Source: an uncultured archaeon
GTDB taxonomy: Archaea > Altiarchaeota > Altiarchaeia > IMC4 > SCGC-AAA252-I15
DNA: 37,379 bases
Reading direction: 5' to 3'
Assembly (NCBI GenBank): GCA_902384455.1
Contig: CABMCB010000077.1
Span: forward strand, 1 to 37,379
How positions within the stretch are numbered: position 1 is the stretch's first letter; every line of letters begins with the position of its first letter. Below are positions 1-7,850 of this stretch, piece by piece. The translations under genes and the position numbers were made by a program. The notes beneath the pieces were generated by a model. That model was not told the origin of the DNA. It did not search any database and saw nothing but the letters and a program-made list of their open reading frames with translations.

Positions 1-167
1 CAACCACCACCACATCCCCGACCCCCCCCACAACCACCATACCCACTCCAACACCCACCACAACATCAACCCCAACTAAAACCACCACAACAACCACAAT
101 CAAACCAACAACCACCACAATAACACCAACAACTACCACCACGACAGTAATAACCCGAGCATCATAA
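1..167 (+). CDS. C-terminal Thr/Pro-rich tail of a protein (5' end outside window)
   Basis: The frame starting at base 3 stays open from the window edge to TAA at 165-167. It reads almost only Thr and Pro with a few Ile, Ser and Lys, and ends in V-I-T-R-A-S. Thr-rich stalks of this kind are common in archaeal S-layer, pilin-like and other secreted proteins, where they carry O-glycans. No membrane anchor follows the stalk, so if it is real it is either a free tail or a linker whose folded part lies upstream. The other two forward frames are also low in complexity and hit stops earlier, which weakly favours this frame. The main doubt is that the DNA itself is an A/C-only low-complexity tract, so it could be non-coding. 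Confidence 0.45.
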   Translation, partial: TTTTSPTPPTTTIPTPTPTTTSTPTKTTTTTTIKPTTTTITPTTTTTTVITRAS

Positions 168-199
168 CCTACAGCCACACACAATCCGCATCCACCACC

Positions 200-208
200 T
201 TTTTATAC
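200..208 (+). promoter_or_regulatory. TATA box of the rps15-pcc1-rps3ae operon
   Basis: The stretch tttttatac matches an archaeal TATA element. Transcription would start about 25 bases downstream, near 230, leaving roughly 70 bases of leader before the rps15 ATG at 303. That is long compared with most genes in this window, whose TATA boxes predict leaderless messages. Confidence 0.55.
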
Positions 209-244
209 CCATCTGCCGTAGTGTATTGTACGCATTGTTTCTTT

Positions 245-302
245 GGGCGGGCCGGATTCGTCTAACCCGCGCCGAACAAGAGCGCACAGTAAAAAAACTG
301 CG
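245..302 (+). promoter_or_regulatory. Putative structured 5' leader of rps15 mRNA
   Basis: Two short inverted repeats lie between the predicted transcription start and the rps15 ATG: GCGGG (247-251) with CCCGC (266-270), and CAGT (287-290) with ACTG (297-300). The second would fold immediately against the start codon. uS15 represses its own mRNA through leader structures in several bacteria. Whether this archaeal leader does the same is an inference from position only, and the stems are short. Confidence 0.25.
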
Positions 303-758
303 ATGGCTCGTATTCACGCACGCAAAAAAGGAAAATCAAAAAGCAAGCCCCCAGCTCGCTTAGAAGTACCAGAGTGGGTAGCCTACAGCCCAGAAGAAGT
401 ACAGCAACTAGTAGTAAAACTAGCCAAAGAAGGAGTATCCCCAAGCATAATCGGCCTGGTGCTCCGCGACCAATACGGAATACCAAGCGTCCAACAAGTC
501 ACAGGAAAACGCGTCACAGAAATACTAAAAACAGAAAACCTCGCGTCAGAACTCCCAGAAGACCTCATAAACATGATACGCAAGGCAGTAGCCCTAAGAA
601 AACACCTCGCAACACACAAAAAAGACCTACACAACACGCGCGGCCTGCAACTTCTCGAATCCAGAATCAGACGTTTAACAAAATACTACCGGTCGTCAGG
701 ACGCCTGCCAGCAGACTGGAGGTACGAGCCTGAGACGGCGGAGCTCATAGTAAAATGA
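303..758 (+). CDS. rps15: 30S ribosomal protein uS15 (archaeal S15)
   Basis: This 151-residue protein begins [14 protein letters not shown], the characteristic start of archaeal and eukaryotic uS15, which carry an N-terminal extension absent from the ~89-residue bacterial protein. The S15 helical core follows ([17 protein letters not shown], then the helices [19 protein letters not shown]), which binds the 16S rRNA central domain. I chose the ATG at 303; an in-frame TTG at 243 would add 20 residues without family support. Its TGA overlaps the ATG of pcc1 by four bases, so translation is probably coupled. The first two thirds of the gene is extremely A/C-rich on the coding strand. Confidence 0.97.
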   Translation: MARIHARKKGKSKSKPPARLEVPEWVAYSPEEVQQLVVKLAKEGVSPSIIGLVLRDQYGIPSVQQVTGKRVTEILKTENLASELPEDLINMIRKAVALRKHLATHKKDLHNTRGLQLLESRIRRLTKYYRSSGRLPADWRYEPETAELIVK

Positions 759-979
759 AGTTCACCGCCACGTTACTCACGGAATCGCACGACGCAACAT
801 CGGTTGCGAAGGCATTGTCCGCCGACAACCACGGCGTGGAAGGCCTCACAGTCGAGACTTCCGCGAAAAACGGCATGGTGCGCTCAATTGTGGCCTCTGA
901 CCGTTTGGGGACTTTGGTTTCGTCAGTCGATGATTTAATCCGCTGCCAGATGGTGGCGGAGGAGGCGTTTAGTGGCTAA
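755..979 (+). CDS. pcc1: KEOPS complex subunit Pcc1
   Basis: This 74-residue protein has the size and shape of archaeal Pcc1, the small dimerisation subunit of the KEOPS/EKC complex. KEOPS makes N6-threonylcarbamoyladenosine at position 37 of ANN-decoding tRNAs together with Kae1, Bud32 and Cgi121. The C-terminal part, [16 protein letters not shown], is the conserved helix of the family. The gene overlaps rps15 by ATGA upstream and rps3ae by eight bases downstream. The uS15 / Pcc1 / eS1 arrangement recurs in archaeal genomes and supports the call. None of the other KEOPS subunits is in this window. Confidence 0.9.
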   Translation: MKFTATLLTESHDATSVAKALSADNHGVEGLTVETSAKNGMVRSIVASDRLGTLVSSVDDLIRCQMVAEEAFSG

Positions 980-1541
980 GACCAGCAGCAAGAAGCAGAT
1001 TACTTCGTGGAAGAGGAAGAAGAATTACGACGTTGTCACTCCCGATAATTTCGAGCGCCAAGTCATAGGGACGACGATGGCTTCTGAGCCGCAGCAGCTT
1101 GCCGGAAGGACAGTTCAGGTCAACATGTCTGACGTGACCGGAGACCGGTCAAAGCAGTATGTGACACTAGCATTCGAGCTTGACGAAGTCGACGGAAACC
1201 AAGTTAAGACCAAGTTCAAGCGGTACACAATCCCCTCAAGCTACTTGCGCGGGAAAGTCCGCAAAGGAATGAGCAAAGTCGACTACATCGGAGACCCAGT
1301 CATAGGCGGACAGAAGTTCAGAGTAAAAATCATAGTGCTATCCCACTGCCACCTAAGCGAAAGCCAAAGGAAAGACGTCTTGGCGGCAATAGTCAACATC
1401 ATCCGCCAGCACAACAAGGACGAAGTGGAGCAGTTCGTGCAGTTTGCTTTGTTCGGCAAACTGGGAACTGAGATTTACCGCGTCGTCAAAAAAATTGTGC
1501 CAGTCACATGGGCTGAAGTATCCCACGTAGAACTGAAATAA
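972..1541 (+). CDS. rps3ae: 30S ribosomal protein eS1 (S3Ae)
   Basis: This 189-residue protein is a full-length archaeal eS1, a small-subunit protein near the mRNA exit channel. Family landmarks include the N-terminal KKKNYDVVTP-like segment (here RKKNYDVVTPDNF, about residues 15-27), YTIPSSYLRGKVRKG in the middle, and a C-terminal helix ending in VSHVELK. It starts with GTG at 972, inside the end of pcc1, which puts the conserved N-terminus at the right place; no ATG is available. It is the last gene of the operon and is followed by 39 bases to the converging glycosyltransferase gene. Confidence 0.95.
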   Translation: MAKTSSKKQITSWKRKKNYDVVTPDNFERQVIGTTMASEPQQLAGRTVQVNMSDVTGDRSKQYVTLAFELDEVDGNQVKTKFKRYTIPSSYLRGKVRKGMSKVDYIGDPVIGGQKFRVKIIVLSHCHLSESQRKDVLAAIVNIIRQHNKDEVEQFVQFALFGKLGTEIYRVVKKIVPVTWAEVSHVELK

Positions 1542-1580
1542 GGCCGACTCAGTTGCAGCATCTTCTGTATTCTCTGGGCG

Positions 1581-2930
1581 CTACCTCCTTACATAAGGTT
1601 CTGCCGCTGACGCCGCATACATCACAACCCAGGGGATAACTGAGAAGTGATACCTTAAGTCTCCGAAGAACACAAGACTCCAAAGCGTAAAATAAGCTAC
1701 CACGATCAACCCCAAAATCGGAAAACTACGTTTCTCACTCTCTCCCGCAAACATCCGCAAACACCAAAGAAACATCAAAACGACCGCATAGTACGCCAAA
1801 CTGGAAACAACTCCGAAAAACAAAAGAAACCCTCGAACAAAACCAGTCGGCTTCGAAACTGAAGCAAGATTCCACGTGGCACCGTCAACCTCAGACCAAT
1901 ACGAATAAAACAATTTCTTAGGCCACAACGCCAGAGTTCCAACCGGGTTATCGCGCATATAGTTGATGGCGTAATCGCGGGCTTTCACGTCCCTTTCGTA
2001 TTCTCCTGCAGTGTCCTGGACGGCTTCTTCGCAGGCGCTCTCTAATGAAGAAGCGGTGCCGTTGTCTTGTTGAATGTCTCCTGAAATCCCAATCAGCGCT
2101 TTGACTTTGTCGTCCCAAAGGTATGTTCCAGTAGCATAAGGGTTATTGCCGATCAGAAGGTTTGTGCCTCCGTCGCTTAACAAAACTACTTCATGGTTTA
2201 CAACGTAGTTTCTCGCAATCCACGGAAGAAGAACGAGGATTAAAGCTGCTGTGCCAGCGGAAAACAAAACCAAAGACCTGCGGCGGGAAACACCTGCGTC
2301 GCCCCTAATCCAAACATCAAGGAGAAACAACGCCAAAAAACCTATCGCATACGGCTTGACAAGCGTGGCAAAACCGAAGATAGCGCCGGATAGCAACCAC
2401 GCCGAAACTTGCCTCTTACGGTAAAGAAGAGGAATCATTCCCGCAAGCGACAGGAAAAGAAAAAGAATCTCGGTCGCAGTCAAAGAAACATAGGCAACGT
2501 GGTTAGGGTAAAAAGAAAGAACCAAGAAAGTAAGGCGGCCGATTGTTTCCGACTTGAACAGTTTTTTTGCGATGAAGTATGACGCAGCTATCACTCCCAG
2601 ATAGAGCAGCAGGTTCATGAGTTTGGCGGCAAGAAGCGACGGACCGAATACGGCGAATGTGAGCCCTAGTAAAATGGGGTATCCTATCGGCAGGAAGGCT
2701 GTTGGCTGGCCGGCCGTAGAGTAGCCTAGTCTGCTTGCTGCGGCGTTCAGTCCGCTTTCGTAGTAAAGTTTAAAGCAGCCGGTTGGTTGCGCGTCAACAA
2801 GCAGAATCCAAAATAGCCGGATGGTTATTGCTGCCGCCGCGCAGAAGTGGAAGAAATACTTTGAATAAATTATCTTTCCCGCAAGAGAAGATTCCTTCTT
2901 TCCGCTTCTTTTTGGCGTTTTAATTGGCAT
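1581..2930 (-). CDS. Multipass membrane glycosyltransferase, GT-C fold (PMT/ArnT-like)
   Basis: This 449-residue protein has a basic cytoplasmic N-terminus, a first membrane helix (about 28-46), a short outer loop with TGCFKLYYESG, then alternating hydrophobic segments including a TATEILFLFLSLAG helix and a cluster ending LVKPYAIGFLALFLLDVW. This is the layout of GT-C enzymes of the GT39/ArnT/PMT_2 type, which transfer sugars from polyprenyl-phosphate donors on the outer face of the membrane. The first loop carries an acidic residue where the family has its catalytic acid, but no clear DD or DE pair. The C-terminal third, with three or four more helices, ends in PYVRR. The acceptor is unknown. 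It could act in S-layer or lipid glycosylation. Confidence 0.75.
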   Translation of the reverse strand: MPIKTPKRSGKKESSLAGKIIYSKYFFHFCAAAAITIRLFWILLVDAQPTGCFKLYYESGLNAAASRLGYSTAGQPTAFLPIGYPILLGLTFAVFGPSLLAAKLMNLLLYLGVIAASYFIAKKLFKSETIGRLTFLVLSFYPNHVAYVSLTATEILFLFLSLAGMIPLLYRKRQVSAWLLSGAIFGFATLVKPYAIGFLALFLLDVWIRGDAGVSRRRSLVLFSAGTAALILVLLPWIARNYVVNHEVVLLSDGGTNLLIGNNPYATGTYLWDDKVKALIGISGDIQQDNGTASSLESACEEAVQDTAGEYERDVKARDYAINYMRDNPVGTLALWPKKLFYSYWSEVDGATWNLASVSKPTGFVRGFLLFFGVVSSLAYYAVVLMFLWCLRMFAGESEKRSFPILGLIVVAYFTLWSLVFFGDLRYHFSVIPWVVMYAASAAEPYVRR

Positions 2931-2959
2931 ACACTTTAAAATCGAGGCCTCGGGTTAAA

Positions 2960-4342
2960 TTACCAGTAGCGTCTGCATTCAGCAAGCGCTTTAGGCAGGT
3001 ACGCGGCTACGTCTGAGGCCGTAAGCATCACGTTGAGGTCTTTGTATGCGATGTCGCCTGCGAGTCCGTTTAGGAATGCGGCTGCGCAGGCGGTTTGAAA
3101 CGGGTTTTTGTTTTGGGCGAGCAGTCCTCCCGCTAGTCCCGCGAGCGTGTCGCCTGTGCCGCCTTTGGTCATCGCCGGATTTCCTGTGCGATTTAGCCGG
3201 GTTGTTTTTCCGTCGCTTATCACGTCTGTTGGCCCTTTCAAAAGTATCGTGCACCCCAGTTTCTTCGCGTATTTTTCAGTCAGCTGCTCGCGTTTTTTAG
3301 GGTCGTATTCCCCGGTGAGCATCTTGAATTCGCCTGCGTGAGGCGTCACTATTGTCTGAGGGTTTAGGCGTTTTTTATCTGCGAGCTTTATCGCGTCGGC
3401 GTCAAGAAGACGAGGCTTATTAGACTTCCTAAGAAACAAATTAAGCGCATCCCTTGTTTCGTCGGCCATTCCAAGTCCAGGGCCTATCGCTGCTGCGTCG
3501 TAGTTTAGTGCCAGTAGTTCGTCGACTGATTCAGACGTGAAAATCTCTCCTTTTATTGGGTGCACTATTGCGTCTGCGGGAAAAACTTGGTGGTCGGCGA
3601 CGTACTGGGGTACGGCTGAAGTTACAAGGTCTACTCCGCTTTTGATTGCGGCGTGGGTCATCAGCACCGGGGCTCCGCAGTATTGCCGGCTTCCGGCTAT
3701 AATCAGCAGGCGTCCGAAGTCTCCTTTGTGGGAGTCGCTTTTACGGTTGGGTAATGCGGCCCATACGTCTCCTGGTCCGCAGTATTTTTGTGCGTCTTTG
3801 GGTATTCCTATGTCTGCGGCAATCGTGTTTTTTGTTTTGGCTGTATGCAGGGCGATTGTTTTTGTCGCCTTGATTTTTCCTGCGCTTGGGACGTCGATGC
3901 TTATTATTGGTATTTTGGACGCGTTGATTTCTGTGACCAGCGTCTTTATGGGCTCTCTGAGTTCTCCTGCCGCTCCAACACCTATTAGCGCGTCAACTGC
4001 GGCATCTGATTTATTTAAGGCGGCTTTGGCCGCTTTTGATGCGTCGCGCTTATCTTTTACTTCGACAATTGGCACTCCTTTTTCAACGGCGCGCTTGAAG
4101 TTGAGTTCCGTGTCTGGTGTGCGGGTTCCGACGACTGCGACAACATGGACTTCTTTGCCTTCTTCATTTAGCAGCCGGGCAGCTGCGAATCCATCTCCGC
4201 CGTTTCCCCCTCTACCGCAGAAAACAGCAATCCTCCCGTACGGCTTTAAGTACCGGGCAACAGCTTTTCCCGCATTCTCCATAAGGGTTTCCGTTGAAAC
4301 ACCCAGGCAGCGGCTGTTTATGTCCAATACTCTGGAGTCCAC
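2960..4342 (-). CDS. nnr: Bifunctional NAD(P)H-hydrate epimerase / ADP-dependent dehydratase
   Basis: This 460-residue fusion repairs the hydrated nicotinamide cofactors NADHX and NADPHX. Residues 1 to about 200 are the YjeF_N epimerase domain with the glycine-rich loop GRGGNGGDG at 43-51 and IDVPSAGK later. Residues from about 210 are the YjeF_C/ribokinase-like dehydratase, with KGDFGRLLIIAGS, GPGLG, TPHAGEF and the nucleotide-binding TKGGTGDTLAG. All key motifs look intact. I accept GTG at 4340-4342 as start because it places SRVLDINSRCLGVSTETLMENAG as in the family, and because a TATA element (ggatattatag, minus strand) lies about 28 bases upstream, implying a leaderless transcript. Confidence 0.95.
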   Translation of the reverse strand: MDSRVLDINSRCLGVSTETLMENAGKAVARYLKPYGRIAVFCGRGGNGGDGFAAARLLNEEGKEVHVVAVVGTRTPDTELNFKRAVEKGVPIVEVKDKRDASKAAKAALNKSDAAVDALIGVGAAGELREPIKTLVTEINASKIPIISIDVPSAGKIKATKTIALHTAKTKNTIAADIGIPKDAQKYCGPGDVWAALPNRKSDSHKGDFGRLLIIAGSRQYCGAPVLMTHAAIKSGVDLVTSAVPQYVADHQVFPADAIVHPIKGEIFTSESVDELLALNYDAAAIGPGLGMADETRDALNLFLRKSNKPRLLDADAIKLADKKRLNPQTIVTPHAGEFKMLTGEYDPKKREQLTEKYAKKLGCTILLKGPTDVISDGKTTRLNRTGNPAMTKGGTGDTLAGLAGGLLAQNKNPFQTACAAAFLNGLAGDIAYKDLNVMLTASDVAAYLPKALAECRRYW

Positions 4343-4364
4343 ACTAAACCTTAAGATTAACCCG

Positions 4365-4375
4365 CTATAATATCC
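4365..4375 (-). promoter_or_regulatory. TATA box of nnr (leaderless promoter)
   Basis: On the minus strand this reads ggatattatag, centred about 28 bases upstream of the GTG start at 4342. This spacing puts the transcription start at or next to the start codon, so no ribosome binding site is expected and none is seen. Confidence 0.5.
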
Positions 4376-4386
4376 CCCGCGCGGCC

Positions 4387-6579
4387 TTAGATGTATGAGG
4401 GCTGCCGCTCCGACTTGTCGAACGCCTTCTTGTAGTAATTCAAGACGTCTCCGGTTATCGAAGGTTTGATTTCCTGCAGCGCCTTCTCAAAGTGCGCTCT
4501 GGTGACCTTCTCAGCCTTCATGTTCTCCCTCAATGCGAGTATGCCCGCTTTCTTGCATACGCCCTCAAGGTCTGCTCCGCTGTAGCTCTCTGTTTTCTGA
4601 GCCAGCTCATCCAAACTGACTCCTTCAAGAGGCATCTCTTTAGTGTGAATCTTAAGTATCTCAAGCCGCGCCTCCCTGTCGGGAGCAGGAACAACAATCA
4701 AACTGTCCAGGCGGCCAGGCCTAAGTATTCCCGGGTCAAGCATGTCGTGGCGGTTGGTGCTGCCTATGACGACGACGTTCTCCATGCTTTCTATGCCGTC
4801 AAGCTCAGTCAGCACCTGATTGACTATAGTCTCCGTGACGTGGCTTCCGCTGTACATTCCGCGGCGAGGCACAAGACTATCTATCTCATCAAACAAAATT
4901 ATCGTGGGCGCAGTCTGCCGAGCCTTCTTGAACACCTCACGCACACCCTTCTCGCTTTCACCAACCCACTTCGAAAGAAGTTCAGGACCCTTAATCGCAA
5001 TGAAATTCGCCTCAGACTCAGTAGCTACGGCCTTCGCAAGAAGCGTCTTCCCGCATCCGGGCGGCCCGTAAAGAAGCACTCCTTTAGGCGGGGTGATGCC
5101 GATCTTCTTGAACGCCTTAGGGTTCTTAAGAGGCCACTCCACCGCCTCCTTAAGTTGCTGTTTGACTTCTTTGAGGCCGCCTATGTCTGTCCATTTTACG
5201 TTTGGGACTTCGACGAGTACTTCGCGTAGTGCTGATGGTTGTATTGTTCTTAGTGCGTCTGTGAAGTCGTCTTTTGTGACTTGGAGTGTTTCGAGTACTT
5301 CGGCGGGTATGACTTCTTTTTCTAGGTCTATTTTTGGAAGTATTTTTCTGAGTGCGCTCATTGCGGATTCTCTGGCTACTGCGTATAGGTCTGCTCCTAC
5401 GAATCCGTGTGTTGTGTCTCCTATTTTCCTTAGGTCTACGTCTTGTGCGAGCGGCATGCCGCGGGTGTGTATTTGCAGTATCTCGTATCTTCCGTCTTTG
5501 TCTGGCACTCCTATCTCTATTTCGCGGTCGAATCTTCCTGGGCGTCTTAGTGCGGGGTCGATGGCGTCTTCGCGGTTTGTGGCGGCTATCACTATTACGT
5601 CTCCTCTGGATACGAGTCCGTCCATTAGCGCCAGCAGTTGCGCCACTACCCTTCGTTCGACTTCGCCTCGCGTTTCTTCCCGTTTGGGTGCGATGCTGTC
5701 TACTTCGTCTATGAATATGATTGCTGGGGCGTTTTGCTGCGCTTCCTCGAATACTTCCCTTAGGCGGCGTTCTGATTCGCCGTAGAATTTGTCTATTATT
5801 TCGGGGCCATTCAGGTGTATGAAGTACGCGTTTGTTTCGTTGGCGACGGCTTTGGCGAGAAGCGTTTTTCCTGTGCCGGGCGGGCCGTACAGCAGGACTC
5901 CTTTTGGAGGTTGTATGCCGACTTTCTCGAATAGTTCCGGGTGCTTGAGCGGGAGCTCAACCATCTCGCGGACACGCGCAACAGCGTCCTTGAGGCCTCC
6001 TACGTCTTCGTATCTGACGCCTGGCACGCCTTCGGATTGGACTGATGTTGGTTTGTCTCTTATTTCTATGTGGGTGGTTTCTGCGACTTGGATTATGCCT
6101 TTGGGTTTGCTTGAGATGAGGGTGAAGCTTATGGCTTGGCCGAGTACGCTTATGTAGAATTGGTCTCCTGCGGTGAATGCTCGTCCCATGAGTACGCGGT
6201 GTTTTACGTAGTCTGAGAAGTCGCTGCCGAAGTTTATTTCGTGGCTTGTGGGTGCGATGATTATTCTTTCGGCTGGTTTGACTTCGGCTTTGGTGACTTT
6301 GACTCTGTCGCCTAGGCTTGAGCCGCTGTTTTGGCGTATCATGCCGTCCATGCGGATTATTTCCTGGTCTTCGTCTTGGGGGTGGGCTTGCCATACTTTG
6401 GCGGTCGTCGTTTTGGAGCCTGTGATTTCTATGATGTCTCCTGTGGTGACCTGGAGCTTTCTGCATGATGCGGTGTCAAGTCTTGCGATGCCTCGGCCGA
6501 CGTCGTTTTGGAGGGCTTCGGCTACTTTAACCTCTATTTCTTTTTTTGGCGGTGTTGCCGCAGGTTTTTTCTCTTCCAT
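4387..6579 (-). CDS. cdc48: Cdc48/VAT-type AAA+ ATPase
   Basis: This 730-residue double-ring AAA+ unfoldase extracts and unfolds proteins and may feed the 20S proteasome. The N domain (to about 185) has the double-psi barrel and beta-clam typical of VAT/p97. D1 has Walker A GPPGTGKT (232-239), Walker B IIFIDE (287-292) and paired arginine fingers in [12 protein letters not shown]2 has GPPGCGKT (505-512) and IILFDE (about 560-565). The C-terminus, ending P-S-Y-I, has a penultimate Tyr that resembles but does not strictly match the HbYX proteasome-docking signal, since Ser precedes the Tyr. Synonymous codon composition switches sharply near 5165, inside the gene. Confidence 0.97.
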   Translation of the reverse strand: MEEKKPAATPPKKEIEVKVAEALQNDVGRGIARLDTASCRKLQVTTGDIIEITGSKTTTAKVWQAHPQDEDQEIIRMDGMIRQNSGSSLGDRVKVTKAEVKPAERIIIAPTSHEINFGSDFSDYVKHRVLMGRAFTAGDQFYISVLGQAISFTLISSKPKGIIQVAETTHIEIRDKPTSVQSEGVPGVRYEDVGGLKDAVARVREMVELPLKHPELFEKVGIQPPKGVLLYGPPGTGKTLLAKAVANETNAYFIHLNGPEIIDKFYGESERRLREVFEEAQQNAPAIIFIDEVDSIAPKREETRGEVERRVVAQLLALMDGLVSRGDVIVIAATNREDAIDPALRRPGRFDREIEIGVPDKDGRYEILQIHTRGMPLAQDVDLRKIGDTTHGFVGADLYAVARESAMSALRKILPKIDLEKEVIPAEVLETLQVTKDDFTDALRTIQPSALREVLVEVPNVKWTDIGGLKEVKQQLKEAVEWPLKNPKAFKKIGITPPKGVLLYGPPGCGKTLLAKAVATESEANFIAIKGPELLSKWVGESEKGVREVFKKARQTAPTIILFDEIDSLVPRRGMYSGSHVTETIVNQVLTELDGIESMENVVVIGSTNRHDMLDPGILRPGRLDSLIVVPAPDREARLEILKIHTKEMPLEGVSLDELAQKTESYSGADLEGVCKKAGILALRENMKAEKVTRAHFEKALQEIKPSITGDVLNYYKKAFDKSERQPSYI

Positions 6580-6587
6580 TTGTGGTC

Positions 6588-6632
6588 GTCTCCTTTTTGA
6601 GATAGTGTATTGATGCGCTTAAGTTAATAAAC
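6588..6632 (-). promoter_or_regulatory. cdc48 promoter with Shine-Dalgarno leader
   Basis: On the minus strand a TATA element (gtttattaact, plus positions 6622-6632) precedes the gene. The predicted start near 6601 leaves a leader of about 20 bases containing GGAG (6590-6593), ten bases before the ATG. This is one of the few clearly leadered, Shine-Dalgarno-dependent genes in the window, consistent with high expression. Confidence 0.55.
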
Positions 6633-6658
6633 TTGTTTTTTACAATTGGTTTGCCTGT

Positions 6659-7843
6659 TTACTGGGGCTTTTTGCCGCTCATGACCTCGCGCAAAAACAC
6701 GGTCGCATAGCAGCCCTTAGGCAGCATGAAGCGCACTGATACGCTCAAAGGATTACTACCCGTAACCTTTAAAACATCAAAATCCCTCACCTCCGCAAAA
6801 CACCTCCTCCACGCGCCTCTAGAGCCCAACTGAGGGCAATCCTTAACATAAAAGTCCTGCGTCCTAATACCGTCTTCAGCAATCACCGCCGCACTAACCT
6901 CATCCGGAGCAGTACGCCGCCCAACAAGAGGGAGCTTCTCCACTTTCTCGCCGCGCAAAACAACCTCGCTCAACGCCCTGTTGAACACATACGACTGGTA
7001 AGCGTGAACGAACATCTCCGAAAGAGTCCTGGGGAACCTCAAGAGCGCCCCGCTAAAGTCCCCCGGCTTCTCAACAAGATGATTCAACAAAATCGCCTCG
7101 TAACCAAGCCGCTTAGGCCAATACTTCAAAGCCTCCCGGTAGTCGCCTTCAGCGGCAAGCCGCCTGCGCGCAGTCACAGCATCCTCATTCTCCTGCGGAA
7201 AAACAGCAGTCAAATAAGTCAAAACCGCACCCTCAAAATCACCCTTCAAAATATGCCTCCCAACAACATGAGTAATAGGCCTTACGTCCCCGAACCTCTG
7301 GACGCCGTAAAAATTGGGGAAAACCCCGTTCAACTCCTCCCGCACCCGCGCAATCCTACTTAGCGCCTCAGACTCCTCCAAAGGCACATCCATCACAGTA
7401 ATAGTAAAACGGTTGCCCCACAAGTCGCCCAAGCCCACACGCCGTGGCGCATAACCCACACTCCTAACCGCAATGTCCTTAATTGAAACCGACTTCAATT
7501 CATCAGGAGAAACATTCCACCCGCTCATCCTCTGAGTAGTCACAGCCCGCCTGTCTTTGGTGCCTGCGAAAGAAAACCTCCCCTGACTAATCCTCAAAGA
7601 GCGGGCCAACTCTTTAATAGCCCTATGAGTATCCCAATTAACCTTCTCCAAAGTGAAATGAACAAACTTATCCGGCTCAACAGAACCCGGCTCATCCAAC
7701 CCAACCTCAAGCACCCGCCCATCAGGCAAAACCTCCTCAACAACAAAATCCTCACACTCCTGCTTCAAAAACCCGCCGATGCCAGCGCTTCCAGAAGCAA
7801 ATGACGTCACCCCTATTTCACGCCACAAAGAATCAGATTCCAT
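6659..7843 (-). CDS. truD: tRNA pseudouridine(13) synthase TruD
   Basis: This 394-residue protein converts U13 of tRNAs to pseudouridine. The catalytic segment SFAGTKDRRAVTTQRMS (91-107) contains the nucleophilic Asp97, and the N-terminal GGFLKQECEDFVVEEV and the later GNRFTITVMD and NFYGVQRFG segments are TruD hallmarks. I place the start at the ATG 7841-7843; the open frame extends 21 codons further, but that extension overlaps the upstream kinase gene and lacks family features. The start lies seven bases after the stop of the kinase-like gene, so the two are probably co-transcribed. The coding strand is G/T-rich throughout, opposite to the 5' half of cdc48, although both genes lie on the same strand. 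Confidence 0.95.
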   Translation of the reverse strand: MESDSLWREIGVTSFASGSAGIGGFLKQECEDFVVEEVLPDGRVLEVGLDEPGSVEPDKFVHFTLEKVNWDTHRAIKELARSLRISQGRFSFAGTKDRRAVTTQRMSGWNVSPDELKSVSIKDIAVRSVGYAPRRVGLGDLWGNRFTITVMDVPLEESEALSRIARVREELNGVFPNFYGVQRFGDVRPITHVVGRHILKGDFEGAVLTYLTAVFPQENEDAVTARRRLAAEGDYREALKYWPKRLGYEAILLNHLVEKPGDFSGALLRFPRTLSEMFVHAYQSYVFNRALSEVVLRGEKVEKLPLVGRRTAPDEVSAAVIAEDGIRTQDFYVKDCPQLGSRGAWRRCFAEVRDFDVLKVTGSNPLSVSVRFMLPKGCYATVFLREVMSGKKPQ

Positions 7844-7850
7844 GTTTATC

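Noticed and set aside
1-180. CRISPR array or tandem repeat in the C/A-rich start of the window
   Set aside because: The units are irregular triplets without constant repeat and spacer lengths; a Thr/Pro coding tract explains them.
5093-5785. Serine-rich 230-codon frame opposite cdc48
   Set aside because: It is an antisense shadow; the minus-strand frame contains both AAA+ Walker motifs and the arginine fingers.
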